64,000 nt of DNA from contig CAJFGR010000003.1 of assembly GCA_904377845.1 (NCBI GenBank), positions 94,025 through 158,024 on the forward strand, written 5' to 3'. Positions within the stretch are counted from its first letter, which is position 1; every line of letters begins with the position of its first letter. Below are positions 9,983 to 19,341 of the stretch, piece by piece. Below the pieces are notes generated by a model, which saw only the letters and a program-made list of their open reading frames with translations, was not told the origin of the DNA and searched no databases. The DNA comes from an uncultured Ruminococcus sp. Lineage in GTDB: Bacteria > Bacillota > Clostridia > Lachnospirales > Lachnospiraceae. A program made the position numbers and the translations under genes.

Positions 9983-11263
9983 TTTTATCTCAAGTAATTC
10001 TCTGATCATATTCTGAACAGCTTCTGTTCCTATTTCCGTATTGACGGTGAGATCATAATTCTGCGCCCGGCCCCAGATGCGGCGGGTGTAGTAGCGATAA
10101 TTGTCAGAACGTCTGCGGTCCATTCTGCGGACTTTCTGAAGGGCGTCTTCTCTGGAAAGATTTTCCGTTTTCATAATACGTTCCGTGCGAAAATCTTCCG
10201 AAGCGTGCAGATAAACTTTCAGAGTATCAGGCCGGTCGCGAAGCACATAGTCCGCGCAGCGCCCTACGATCACACAGTTTCCTTTCTCTGCCAGATCCCG
10301 GATAACTTTTGCCTCAGACTCGAAAATCTCATCGCGCGGGGATTCCTGAGTCTCTGAATATACATACATCTGGCTCATAAGGTCGTAGAGGAAACTGTTG
10401 GTCATGTTTTCTTCTCTGTCTTTGATAAACTGCGGATCGTAACCGGTAGAGCCTGCGGTCATCTGAATGATCTCGTTATCATAGAAATGATATCCCAGTT
10501 TTTCAGCAAGTGCTTTCCCAATATCGTGTCCTCCGCTGCCATACTGCCGTCCGATTACAATGACGGGGAGAGGAGAGGAACAGGTATTGTCAGAAGCAGA
10601 AACCGCTGCAGGCTGCTGTCCTTCATTTGAATGGAAGAGCAATGCATCGAGAAAAGAGAGTTTTCTCCCGAACAGTCTGGCAATGAAACCGACCAGAAGT
10701 GCGGCGATGATCGTTCCCTCTCTGACACCGTCCAGGCGATGCGCAAAGATCAGTGAGAGTACAGCGGCGATGACAGTCAGCGATACATCGAAAGCAACTT
10801 TTGTCGTACCGAATTCGGTCTTCCATGTAGAGGAGACGGCCCGGACAAAGGATTCGCCCGGCAGCATTGCCACATTTGCCAGTACTTCTGTGTATACGCC
10901 GAAGCCCAGGATCAGACAGCCGACAAGAAGATAGATCACACTGGATATGTACGACTGCGGATCGACGAAGAAAAGCATCACCATAGTCAGGTCGATAAAG
11001 TATCCGAACAGGATTGAGATCGGGATCTGCAGCAGATGCTCTGCCTTAAAGTTCCTGCGGAGTATGATGAGCTGGATCAGGATCAGCAGGAGGCTGAATG
11101 CAATTGTGAACTGCCCGAGCGTAAACGGAAAGTTCAGGCTGAGTACATAAGGAATCGAAGAGATCGGAGAGGTCCCCAGATCAGCTTTTGTGATCAGACT
11201 GACGCCCAGTGAATTTATGAAAAGTCCGATCAGAAATACAATATAGCGCTTTAGTTTTTCCAT
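9956..11263 (-). CDS. YczE/YitT-like membrane protein fused to cytidylate kinase-like domain
   Basis: N-terminal multi-TM YczE-like (LGVSLITKADLGTSPISSIPYVLS); C-terminal VIVIGRQYGSGGHDIGKALAEKLGYHFYDNEII...CVIVGRCADYVLRD cytidylate kinase-like. Confidence 0.85.
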   Translation of the reverse strand: MEKLKRYIVFLIGLFINSLGVSLITKADLGTSPISSIPYVLSLNFPFTLGQFTIAFSLLLILIQLIILRRNFKAEHLLQIPISILFGYFIDLTMVMLFFVDPQSYISSVIYLLVGCLILGFGVYTEVLANVAMLPGESFVRAVSSTWKTEFGTTKVAFDVSLTVIAAVLSLIFAHRLDGVREGTIIAALLVGFIARLFGRKLSFLDALLFHSNEGQQPAAVSASDNTCSSPLPVIVIGRQYGSGGHDIGKALAEKLGYHFYDNEIIQMTAGSTGYDPQFIKDREENMTNSFLYDLMSQMYVYSETQESPRDEIFESEAKVIRDLAEKGNCVIVGRCADYVLRDRPDTLKVYLHASEDFRTERIMKTENLSREDALQKVRRMDRRRSDNYRYYTRRIWGRAQNYDLTVNTEIGTEAVQNMIRELLEIKLKEAGSPV

Positions 11264-11341
11264 GATTAAGTCATTCCTTTTCTTTATAGATGTATATGTT
11301 GTGTTTGTGTATTGGCAAAAAGAGAATAAGTTACCATACGG

Positions 11342-11761
11342 CTATAAATGAGCTGTGTTTTTATAAATCTTCTGGAACAGATCCATAAAGTTCTCTCTGT
11401 CTTCTGCAGAGATATCACTGAAAGCTTCCTCCTCCAGTTCATTGAAGGCATCTGTTACCAGTTTTAACTTTGATTTTCCTAAATCTGTCATGAAAACATA
11501 AAAGCTTCTGCGGTTGCCTCCGAGCATACGGCGCTCTACAAGTCCGATTTCTTCCATGCGGTTTAAGAGCGTAGTGAGAGTGCCCGGTTCGATATGACAT
11601 CCGTGTGCAATGTCCTTCTGACTGGCGCCGTCGTGGTCTTTCAGGTAGTCAAGAACCTTGGGCTGTCCGCTGGTCAGACCGGTGCCCTTGAGTTTTGCGA
11701 TAAGCTTCTTCTGGAATATGGAATGTTCCGCCATAACAAGATAGTGGAAAGAGCTGCTCAT
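11342..11761 (-). CDS. MarR-family transcriptional regulator
   Basis: GLTSGQPKVLDYLKDHDGASQKDIAHGCHIEPGTLTTLLNRMEEIGLVERR. Confidence 0.9.
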   Translation of the reverse strand: MSSSFHYLVMAEHSIFQKKLIAKLKGTGLTSGQPKVLDYLKDHDGASQKDIAHGCHIEPGTLTTLLNRMEEIGLVERRMLGGNRRSFYVFMTDLGKSKLKLVTDAFNELEEEAFSDISAEDRENFMDLFQKIYKNTAHL

Positions 11762-11793
11762 GCCAATATCTCTCCTTTCATGTCAAAAAAATA

Positions 11794-11821
11794 ATTTGAA
11801 TACAAATAGTTTGAATTCAAA
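11794..11821. promoter_or_regulatory. Two palindromes, candidate MarR operator
   Basis: ATTTGAATACAAAT (11794-11807) and perfect TTTGAATTCAAA (11810-11821) just upstream of marR. Confidence 0.6.
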
Positions 11822-11967
11822 TTATATACAACAATAACTATTATAGGAAGATGATGAAATATGTCAAGAGTAAATTGTAATGACGGGAAATGATGTAATG
11901 ATCATAAAGATATGAAATGGAAATATGTTTTGTACGACAGTTTTCTCCAGTACCGGCCGGAAAAGCA

Positions 11968-12013
11968 TAATAAAAATCCACTGTATCGATTCCCTTTTCG
12001 TACAGTGGATTTT
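11968..12013 (-). terminator. Rho-independent terminator of the minus-strand transcript
   Basis: AAAATCCACTGTA-loop-TACAGTGGATTTT then TTATT (minus sense); 13-bp perfect stem. Confidence 0.75.
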
Positions 12014-12205
12014 CAGCTTATTCCATCCATTGGATCTTGCCTCCTTTATTTAATTTATTATCTATGTAAAACTATTCTTTTGAATAGTGTTTTCTGTATT
12101 TAAATTACCTTCCCATTGGACTATACCTCTTTTCTTTTATATTATGGAGTTTCAATTAAGTTTTCGGTGGTCCGTCCTCCTTATCTTTAGTTTTTCTTTC
12201 TTTTG
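11968..12205 (-). ncRNA. Candidate small RNA or micro-ORF transcript (uncharacterised)
   Basis: Minus-strand TTGACA-N17-TATTATAAT promoter (12242-12211), no substantial minus-strand ORF in the track, three SD-like repeats, strong terminator. Confidence 0.45.
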
Positions 12206-12210
12206 ATGTC

Positions 12211-12242
12211 ATTATAATAACTCATAACAAAGAAAATGTCAA
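12211..12242 (-). promoter_or_regulatory. Predicted sigma-A promoter for minus-strand small transcript
   Basis: Minus strand TTGACA-TTTTCTTTGTTATGAGT-TATTATAATG. Confidence 0.6.
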
Positions 12243-12409
12243 TATAAAATCTGATAAAAAATATAATAATATTAAATTTTCAAAATATTTAGAAATAATG
12301 AGCAAAATAACAGATATACAAAAATAAAATTCAAAGGTATAATCGTGGCAGAGAAAGATGAGTAACATTATAGACTTTGTGCTTAGAAATGATCGGAGGA
12401 CGGATTCAT

Positions 12410-12925
12410 ATGAAAATAGCAGTACTTTCAGATACGCATGGGCTTCTGCGCCCGGAAGTAAAGCAAATGATTTCAGAATGTGATGCAGTGCTTCATGCAG
12501 GTGATATTAATTCGCAGAAAATCATAGATGAAATGAAGGCAGCGGTAAAACCGGAGGCTCCGTTTTATATCGTGCGTGGTAATAACGACAAGGAGTGGGC
12601 GGAAAAACTGCCGCATTATGAAGAATTTACCCTGGCAGGAGTATATTTTTACATGGTACATAATAAAAAAGATATTCCGGCTGATCCGGGAGACAGACAG
12701 ATCGTTATATTCGGACATTCCCATAAATATCTGGAAAAGATCCGGGACGGACGGCTGTGGCTGAATCCGGGGAGCTGCGGGAAACGGAGATTTAATCAGG
12801 ATATTACAATGGCGGTTTTGGTTATAGAAGACGGAACGTGGAGCGTGGAGCGGATCGATATTCCGCATGAGGTGCCCTCCGGAGAAAAGCAGAAGAGACA
12901 GAAGACGGATGGTGCGGAAAGATGA
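12410..12925 (+). CDS. Metallophosphoesterase, YfcE/MJ0936 family
   Basis: MKIAVLSDTHGLLRPEV...VLHAGDI...VRGNNDKE...IFGHSHK...LNPGS. Confidence 0.93.
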   Translation: MKIAVLSDTHGLLRPEVKQMISECDAVLHAGDINSQKIIDEMKAAVKPEAPFYIVRGNNDKEWAEKLPHYEEFTLAGVYFYMVHNKKDIPADPGDRQIVIFGHSHKYLEKIRDGRLWLNPGSCGKRRFNQDITMAVLVIEDGTWSVERIDIPHEVPSGEKQKRQKTDGAER

Positions 12926-13482
12926 GCAGGAGAAGAAAAGTATTTCTTGTACTGATGATATTGTGGATGGCAGGCATTTTTGCGTTTTCCTCACGTTCCG
13001 GCGATGAATCAACGGAGGACAGTTATTTTGCGGGGACTATGGTGGGAGACCTCTTTGTGCCGGGATTTGATGAGTGGAGTATGGAGAGACAGCAGGAGTT
13101 TGCCGAAATGATCGATCATCCGGTTCGCAAAACAGCCCATGCGGCGGAGTATGCGGTACTTGGGCTGCTGGCGGCGGGTGTATGTATTCCGGCTGCGGAG
13201 CGGCATAGAGGTGAAAATGAGCTGACGGGAAAAGACGGATCCGGCAGATATGTCAACGGAGGGGCTGCGAAAATCCGCAGAGAACTGTTGATACCGTGGG
13301 GGATTGCTGCGCTGTATGCCGCGACAGATGAGTTTCACCAGCTTTTTGTGCCTGGCAGGAGCGGCCAGATTTCTGATGTGATACTGGACAGCGCAGGGGC
13401 GCTGGCGGGGCTTTTGATACTGGCATTGGTGAGAAAAATCATGAGCAGACGCCAGAATAACATAGAAAAATGCGCAAAATAA
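12922..13482 (+). CDS. VanZ-family protein
   Basis: FSSRSGDES...RKTAHAAEYAVLGLL...YAATDEFHQLFVPGRSGQISDVILDSAGALAG. Confidence 0.9.
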   Translation: MSRRRKVFLVLMILWMAGIFAFSSRSGDESTEDSYFAGTMVGDLFVPGFDEWSMERQQEFAEMIDHPVRKTAHAAEYAVLGLLAAGVCIPAAERHRGENELTGKDGSGRYVNGGAAKIRRELLIPWGIAALYAATDEFHQLFVPGRSGQISDVILDSAGALAGLLILALVRKIMSRRQNNIEKCAK

Positions 13483-13559
13483 TTTGAAAATCAAAATAAA
13501 AACAGAGCGCAATCCAATTTCCTATTGACAAACCGGATTTTTGAGATATAATAAAACCG

Positions 13560-13914
13560 GATTGAAAAAAGCCAATGCGAAGAACAGGACAGGACTTCCA
13601 TGGCCGTCATGCTTACAGAGAGTTTCCGTGTGGTGCGAGGAAACAGCAGGGTCGGGAAAGCTATCACCTGCGAGCAGTCAGGGCGAAAGGAATCAGGGCA
13701 GATCCATAATAAACAGGAATGCCACGAGCTGATTAACCCGGACCGGAATTCCCCCGTTATAGGGAAAACTGTTAAACCGCAGTATTAACCGGATGACCGG
13801 GATGCATATGCGGGAGACAGGACAGAGAGACCGGAACTATCCGGTAACAGAAGTGGTAACGCGGAGGAAAAGCTTCGTCTTCTGACAGAGTAATCTGACA
13901 GAGGGCGTTTTTTT
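13560..13914 (+). ncRNA. T-box leader upstream of cstA, predicted specifier ATC (Ile)
   Basis: Stem I AGAGAG motif and GGTG apical loop; specifier region AAAGCT-ATC-A-CCTGC-GAGC; T-box AAGTGGTAACGCGG at 13851-13864; terminator 13876-13914. Confidence 0.82.
13876..13914 (+). terminator. T-box terminator
   Basis: CGTCTTCTG-loop-CAGAGGGCG (with G-U pairs) followed by TTTTTTT. Confidence 0.8.
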
Positions 13915-14033
13915 GTGCGATAAGCCCGGCAAAAGGCTGCAATGCCTTTCGGAAGTTGGCTTTGATCCGAAAATATCTGAAAAGGATGTTTTCTAACTTA
14001 TCACAGTTTTTCTTTAACAAAGGAGAGAGGATT

Positions 14034-15722
14034 ATGAACACTTTAGTAATCGTGCTGATTGCCGCTGTATGTCTGATCGCAGCGTATGCGCTGTACGGAC
14101 GATGGCTGGCAAAGAAATGGGGAATCGACCCGAAAGCTAAGACACCTGCAGTTATACACAATGATGGCCAGGATTATGTACCGACAGACGGATGGACAGT
14201 ATTTGCTCATCAGTTCTCGTCAATCGCAGGCGCAGGCCCTGTCACCGGAGCAATCCAGGCGGCTGCATTCGGATGGCTGCCGGTTCTTCTGTGGATCATC
14301 CTTGGAGGTATCTTCTTCGGTGCTGTTACAGACTTCGGTGCGCTGTATGCAAGTGTGAAGAACGACGGTAAATCCATGGGACTTCTGATCGAGAAATATA
14401 TCGGAAAAGCAGGACGTAAGCTGTTCCTCGGATTCTGCTGGCTGTTCTGCCTGATCGTTATCGCGGCATTTGCCGATATGGTGGCAGATACATTCAACGC
14501 ATATGTAGTGACAGACGGAGTACAGACACTTTCCGAAAATGCAACTGTAAACGGTGCAGCAGGAAGTATCTCCCTGTTCTTCATCCTGTTTGCAGTGGTA
14601 TTTGGTGTAGTACAGCATAAAGTGAAATTTACCGGCTGGAAAGAAGTTGTATTCGGACTGGTATGTACAGTACTTGCGTTTGTATTTGGTATGAATTTCC
14701 CGGTAATTCTTGGAAAAGATATGTGGGTATATATTGCATTTGTCTACATCTTCCTTGCAGCGGTGCTGCCGATGTGGTTTGTAATGCAGCCGAGAGACTA
14801 TATGTCAACATTCATGTTTATCGGTATGATTGCCGGAGCAGTGCTTGGTCTTATTTTCGCACACCCGACAATGAATCTTCCGGCATATACAGGTTTCAAT
14901 AATGAAAGCCTGGGTACACTTTTCCCGATTCTGTTTGTAACGGTTGCCTGCGGTGCGGTATCCGGATTCCACAGTCTGGTGTCTTCCGGTACTTCATCCA
15001 AGACAATTTCAAATGAGAAAGATATGCTGAAAGTCGGATATGGAGCAATGGTGCTGGAAAGTCTTCTGGCTGTTATCGCTCTCTGTGTAGCAGGTGCTGC
15101 GGCAGGAGCGGACGGAACAGCCGCAGTTGGAACACCGTTCCAGATCTTCTCTTCAGGAGTTGCAGGATTCCTTGAGATGTTCGGTATTCCGGTTTATGTG
15201 GCACAGAGCTTCATGACGATGTGTGTATCCGCGCTGGCATTTACCACACTGGATTCCGTTGCACGTATCGGACGTATGTCCTTCCAGGAGCTGTTCAGCG
15301 TAGATGATATGGAACACGCTGCAGGATGGAGAAAAGTTCTCTGCAATAAATATTTCTCAACGATCATTACACTGGTATTCGGCTACATCCTGACACAGGT
15401 TGGATACTCCAATATCTGGCCGCTGTTCGGAAGCGCCAACCAGCTGCTGAGTGCACTTGTGCTGATCACACTGTGCGTATTCCTGAAAGTGACAGGAAGA
15501 ACACTGAAGACACTGGTTCCGCCGTTCGTGATCATGCTGATCGTGACATTTACCGCACTGGTACAGAGATTTATCTCTCTTGTCAAAGCATTCTCAGCCG
15601 GAACAGGCGTGTTCATGGTTGAGGGACTGCAGCTTATCGTTGCAGTACTGCTGATGATCCTTGGAGTGACGATCGTAGTTACTTCCGGAAAAGAGCTTAT
15701 CAGGAAGAAAGCTGAGAACTAA
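14034..15722 (+). CDS. cstA: Carbon starvation protein A / CstA-type peptide or pyruvate transporter
   Basis: LYGRWLAKKWGIDP..TPAVIHNDGQDYVPTDGWTVFAHQFSSIAGAGPVTGAIQAAAFGWLPVLLWIILGGIFFGAVTDFG. Confidence 0.93.
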   Translation: MNTLVIVLIAAVCLIAAYALYGRWLAKKWGIDPKAKTPAVIHNDGQDYVPTDGWTVFAHQFSSIAGAGPVTGAIQAAAFGWLPVLLWIILGGIFFGAVTDFGALYASVKNDGKSMGLLIEKYIGKAGRKLFLGFCWLFCLIVIAAFADMVADTFNAYVVTDGVQTLSENATVNGAAGSISLFFILFAVVFGVVQHKVKFTGWKEVVFGLVCTVLAFVFGMNFPVILGKDMWVYIAFVYIFLAAVLPMWFVMQPRDYMSTFMFIGMIAGAVLGLIFAHPTMNLPAYTGFNNESLGTLFPILFVTVACGAVSGFHSLVSSGTSSKTISNEKDMLKVGYGAMVLESLLAVIALCVAGAAAGADGTAAVGTPFQIFSSGVAGFLEMFGIPVYVAQSFMTMCVSALAFTTLDSVARIGRMSFQELFSVDDMEHAAGWRKVLCNKYFSTIITLVFGYILTQVGYSNIWPLFGSANQLLSALVLITLCVFLKVTGRTLKTLVPPFVIMLIVTFTALVQRFISLVKAFSAGTGVFMVEGLQLIVAVLLMILGVTIVVTSGKELIRKKAEN

Positions 15723-15734
15723 ATAGCTTTAAAA

Positions 15735-15780
15735 ATAACAGTTCAACGTCCTGATCCGGGACGGCTGAACTGTTATTTTT
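15735..15780. terminator. Bidirectional terminator
   Basis: AATAACAGTTCA...TGAACTGTTATTTTTT. Confidence 0.8.
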
Positions 15781-16319
15781 TATACTATGTGTCTGCTGCG
15801 GTGCCAGTCGGCCAGCAGCAGTACGATGACAGCCGCTATACAGAAAATGAAGGCATAGCCGAACTGCTGCAGAAGCTGCAGAAGCGGCGCTGCAGCGCCC
15901 AGGATAATGCCTGCGGCGGAAAAGTAAATGATCAGTCCGCCTATAAAAAATATACTTGCGCCGCGCAGGAGCAGAAGTGCTTTTGCGCGGTATATTTTTT
16001 TGATGTCTACAGGCGCAAAGAGATACTTGGAAATGACGGGAACCTCCTGTCCCTGCTCCCTGATGTAAAAAAGTGCGCTGTTCAGTGTGGAAATCGTAAT
16101 CATGAAGAACAGCTCGAACCGGAAGACGTTTAGAGCAAACTCTTCAGCAGCGTTTTTGGACTCCAGCGCTGTCCTGAGGGCATCGGACGCTCTGGCGGCA
16201 GCAGATGCATTTACCGCTGCCTCAAGAAAAAAGAAAAACAGGGAGATCGCCAGCAGCACATAGTATGTGGTGCACTTCAGATGTTTCTTTTCATATCTGT
16301 AATAGCTAAATGTTTTCAT
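15780..16319 (-). CDS. Hypothetical multi-TM protein, probable ABC permease component
   Basis: Several hydrophobic segments; last gene of ABC/GntR operon. Confidence 0.6.
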   Translation of the reverse strand: MKTFSYYRYEKKHLKCTTYYVLLAISLFFFFLEAAVNASAAARASDALRTALESKNAAEEFALNVFRFELFFMITISTLNSALFYIREQGQEVPVISKYLFAPVDIKKIYRAKALLLLRGASIFFIGGLIIYFSAAGIILGAAAPLLQLLQQFGYAFIFCIAAVIVLLLADWHRSRHIV

Positions 16320-16353
16320 GGTATCCCTCCTTCATGGAATCGGCAGGCCTGTA

Positions 16354-17103
16354 TTATGAACGAGACGATTTCTTTCTGTGCTCCAGTTCCAGCAGGTCCC
16401 GGATGTGCGGCGCGGATACTCCCGTAAGTTCTCTGTACCGGTCATTCAGAGCCTCCTTTGAAGCGTCTGCGGTCAACCGTCCGTTTTCAAGGATCAGGAG
16501 ATAATCAGCCAGCCGGTCCACATCTTCTGTAATATGTGTGGAGAGCAGGATTCCCATATCACGGTCAAGCAGTTCGCCAAGAAGATCGAGAAACTCACGG
16601 CGGAACACAGGATCAAATCCTTCCAGCGGTTCATCGAGGAAGAGAAAATCCGGATGATGCGCCAGCGCGAAACAGATCTGCAGCTTCATGAATTCCCCCT
16701 TGGAAAGCTGATATATCCTCTTCGACGGATTAACACCCAGATGGCTGAGATAAGAAGAATAATCGCGTATGGACCAGTCCGGATAGAATTCACCGTAAGT
16801 AAGCCCGTTCTGTGCGACGGATTTCTCCATAAAAAACGGACATTTCTCACTGATATAACCAAGTCTCCGGCGGTAGGCTTCCGGAGACGTCCTCAGTGAG
16901 ATGTCTCCGATCTGCGCGTCGCCTGAAAAGCCGTGTGAGAAGCCATTGTCAACTCCGGTGATACAGTTGAGAAGCGTTGTCTTTCCGGAGCCGTTTACGC
17001 CCGCAAGCACATAGAAATATCCGGTCTCCATGGAGAAAGATACATTGTCCAGACAGAAATTTTTGTATCGTCTGGTGATATTTGTACAGGAAAATGTGGT
17101 CAT
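16354..17103 (-). CDS. ABC transporter ATP-binding protein
   Basis: GVNGSGKTTLLNCITG Walker A; QLSKGEFMKLQICFALAHHPDFLFLDEPLEGFDP. Confidence 0.93.
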   Translation of the reverse strand: MTTFSCTNITRRYKNFCLDNVSFSMETGYFYVLAGVNGSGKTTLLNCITGVDNGFSHGFSGDAQIGDISLRTSPEAYRRRLGYISEKCPFFMEKSVAQNGLTYGEFYPDWSIRDYSSYLSHLGVNPSKRIYQLSKGEFMKLQICFALAHHPDFLFLDEPLEGFDPVFRREFLDLLGELLDRDMGILLSTHITEDVDRLADYLLILENGRLTADASKEALNDRYRELTGVSAPHIRDLLELEHRKKSSRS

Positions 17104-17486
17104 TGCTTTTCACCTCCGTTATCCCAGAACATCTGAACCATATCGGAAACTTCTTCCGGAGAGAGGCCCAGCCCTTTTGCCTCACGGATCATATCGCGAA
17201 GCCTTTTTTCATACTCCTTCAGACGGCTTTCCAGAAGAAGATTCTGGTTTACTTTGTTTACAAAGAACCCTTTTCCCTGCTCGGAGTAGATGAGGCCCTG
17301 TTTCTCAAGTTCTTCATATGCCCGCTTGGTGGTGATCACGCTGATACCAAGATCTCTCGCGAGAGAACGGATCGAGGGCAGCATATCTCCGGCCTGCAGT
17401 TCGTGGTTCACTATGGAATTTTTGACCGCCTGTACGATCTGGTCATAGATCGGGCGGGGACTGTTTTCATTAATAAATATCTTCAT
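17100..17486 (-). CDS. GntR-family regulator, YtrA-like
   Basis: PIYDQIVQAVKNSIVNHELQAGDMLPSIRSLARDLGISVITTKRAYEELEKQGLIYSEQGKGFFV; short effector region. Confidence 0.92.
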   Translation of the reverse strand: MKIFINENSPRPIYDQIVQAVKNSIVNHELQAGDMLPSIRSLARDLGISVITTKRAYEELEKQGLIYSEQGKGFFVNKVNQNLLLESRLKEYEKRLRDMIREAKGLGLSPEEVSDMVQMFWDNGGEKQ

Positions 17487-17489
17487 ATG

Positions 17490-18278
17490 TCATTCCTTTT
17501 CAACCGGGAAATACAGTTTTTCATAATCGAGCATAGTCTTAAGAACCGGTGTTATGTGTCTTTTGGCGAGGTATATATTGAGAAGCAGAGCCGGGATCCA
17601 CCATGCTGCGTGTACCCATGTAAATGAGGATACAGTGCACAGAAGACTGTAAAAAATTGTGTTTTCCAGAAGGAGGAGGGCGCTCCAGTAGATTGATACA
17701 AATGTGGCGCTGCTTCGTTCCGTTACCATGTCAGGGCATACTTTCAGCGCTTCCTTTCGGTTGCCCGGATCCGGATTCAGGCTGAACGCGATAATCGTAA
17801 AGAATGTCAGACTGACCTGCACGGCAAGCACCGGCGGATCCATCAGTAAGAAAGCGCCAAGCCAGAACGTGCAGATGGCTGTGAGAAGAAGCAGCAGGAA
17901 CACAGCCTTCCACAGCAGGTAATACTTGAGGCATCGCAGTTTGTCCTGTTCATCCGCAGGACAGGCATAAAGCGCTCTGGGCAGGCTTAAGGGAAGCCGG
18001 CGTGAAATGAGCCAGATCACTACAAGCAGAAGCAGGATGACCAGGCAGTAGTATATATAAGAATTGGACTGGACCAGCTCTAACAGCAGCTCTTTCATCC
18101 GGACCGGGTCGTCATATGCCGGAGTCCGTACGGCGCTGTCCAGATTTATGAAAAGCTGCATGGTTACAAAATTAATCAGAACTGCCGTAGCTATAATATA
18201 GACAAATACATATAAAATAAACAGAGGAAGGCGGTGCCATACCGAGAGCATCAGCCTGTAAAAAGCAAGTTTTTTCAT
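17490..18278 (-). CDS. Hypothetical membrane protein, ABC permease-like
   Basis: Multiple TM segments; between two ABC/GntR genes. Confidence 0.65.
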   Translation of the reverse strand: MKKLAFYRLMLSVWHRLPLFILYVFVYIIATAVLINFVTMQLFINLDSAVRTPAYDDPVRMKELLLELVQSNSYIYYCLVILLLLVVIWLISRRLPLSLPRALYACPADEQDKLRCLKYYLLWKAVFLLLLLTAICTFWLGAFLLMDPPVLAVQVSLTFFTIIAFSLNPDPGNRKEALKVCPDMVTERSSATFVSIYWSALLLLENTIFYSLLCTVSSFTWVHAAWWIPALLLNIYLAKRHITPVLKTMLDYEKLYFPVEKE

Positions 18279-19132
18279 GAGATACAGCCTCCTTTCCTGA
18301 GATAGAAGAGCAGTTCCGCAAGAGTGGGACAGGATACAGCAAGACCTTCTGTCATGGACGGCTCCGGATATTCGGCGAGGGCGGTACTGCCGTACTGCTC
18401 GTGGACCGCGGCAAGGATCTTCGGACTGTGCAGTGAACGGATCTGCTGTTCCGTGCCTTCCAGCAGGACGAAACGCTCCCGGAGACTCTCTTTGTCCATA
18501 CAGAAGCAGAATCTGCCTTCGTCGAGCAGGGCGATGTAGTCGCCGATCTGATCCAGATCCGCTGTCAGATGCGTGGAAAAGAGGACACTCCGTGTGCCGT
18601 CTTCTACAAGCTCCTGCATATAACCTGTAAGCTCCCGGCGAAAGAGCGGATCCAGTCCCGCGGCAGGTTCATCCATGATGAAAAGTTTTGCCTGATGGGA
18701 GAGGGCGAAAGCAAGCTGGAAGCGGGTCTTCTGACCTTTGGATAGTCTGCCTGTTTTCTGTTTCGGATCCAGATTGAAGCGCTCGCAGAACTGAAGAAAA
18801 AGGCTGTGGTCATATTTGCTGTATGTGGAGCCGAAGTATCTGCCGTTTGCGGAGATGCTTAATTTTTCTTCAAAGATAAATTCATCAAGTACAAAGCCGA
18901 TCTGATCTTTGGCCTCGTGCTCCATTGAATCCATAGGACATCCGTTTACAACAATGGCGCCGGAATCCTTATGATACAGATTCAGGATCGTGCGGATCAG
19001 GGAAGTCTTGCCTGATCCGTTGCGCCCGATTAGTCCGAAGATGTATCCCGGTTCCAGAGTGAATGAGATATCCTGCAGATGCAGAGTGCCTATTTGTTTA
19101 TCAAGATGGGAAATCTTCAACAATGGTTTCAT
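18275..19132 (-). CDS. ABC transporter ATP-binding protein
   Basis: GLIGRNGSGKTSLIRTILNLY; RLSKGQKTRFQLAFALSHQAKLFIMDEPAAGLDP. Confidence 0.93.
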   Translation of the reverse strand: MKPLLKISHLDKQIGTLHLQDISFTLEPGYIFGLIGRNGSGKTSLIRTILNLYHKDSGAIVVNGCPMDSMEHEAKDQIGFVLDEFIFEEKLSISANGRYFGSTYSKYDHSLFLQFCERFNLDPKQKTGRLSKGQKTRFQLAFALSHQAKLFIMDEPAAGLDPLFRRELTGYMQELVEDGTRSVLFSTHLTADLDQIGDYIALLDEGRFCFCMDKESLRERFVLLEGTEQQIRSLHSPKILAAVHEQYGSTALAEYPEPSMTEGLAVSCPTLAELLFYLRKGGCIS

Positions 19133-19167
19133 ATGGCAGTCCCTCCTTTCAGGTTGGGGGAATACAA

Positions 19168-19200
19168 CTGTATATGTTTATATATACAGTATATATACAG
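19168..19200. promoter_or_regulatory. Candidate GntR (YtrA-type) operator
   Basis: CTGTATAT-N6-ATATACAG (19168-19189) followed by a further TATATATACAG half-site. Confidence 0.6.
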
Positions 19201-19341
19201 ATATAAGATATGTCAAGCAGATACGAAAAAGATTATATAGAAAGCGCAACACGGAATAGATTTCAGATGTTATAATGGAAAAACAGTAATCGGCGCAACA
19301 GGAAAAAGCCTGCTGTAAGGCTGCGTACAGCATGAGGAAAA

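Noticed and set aside
13541-13788. Small ORFs in the cstA leader
   Set aside because: Lie within the T-box RNA
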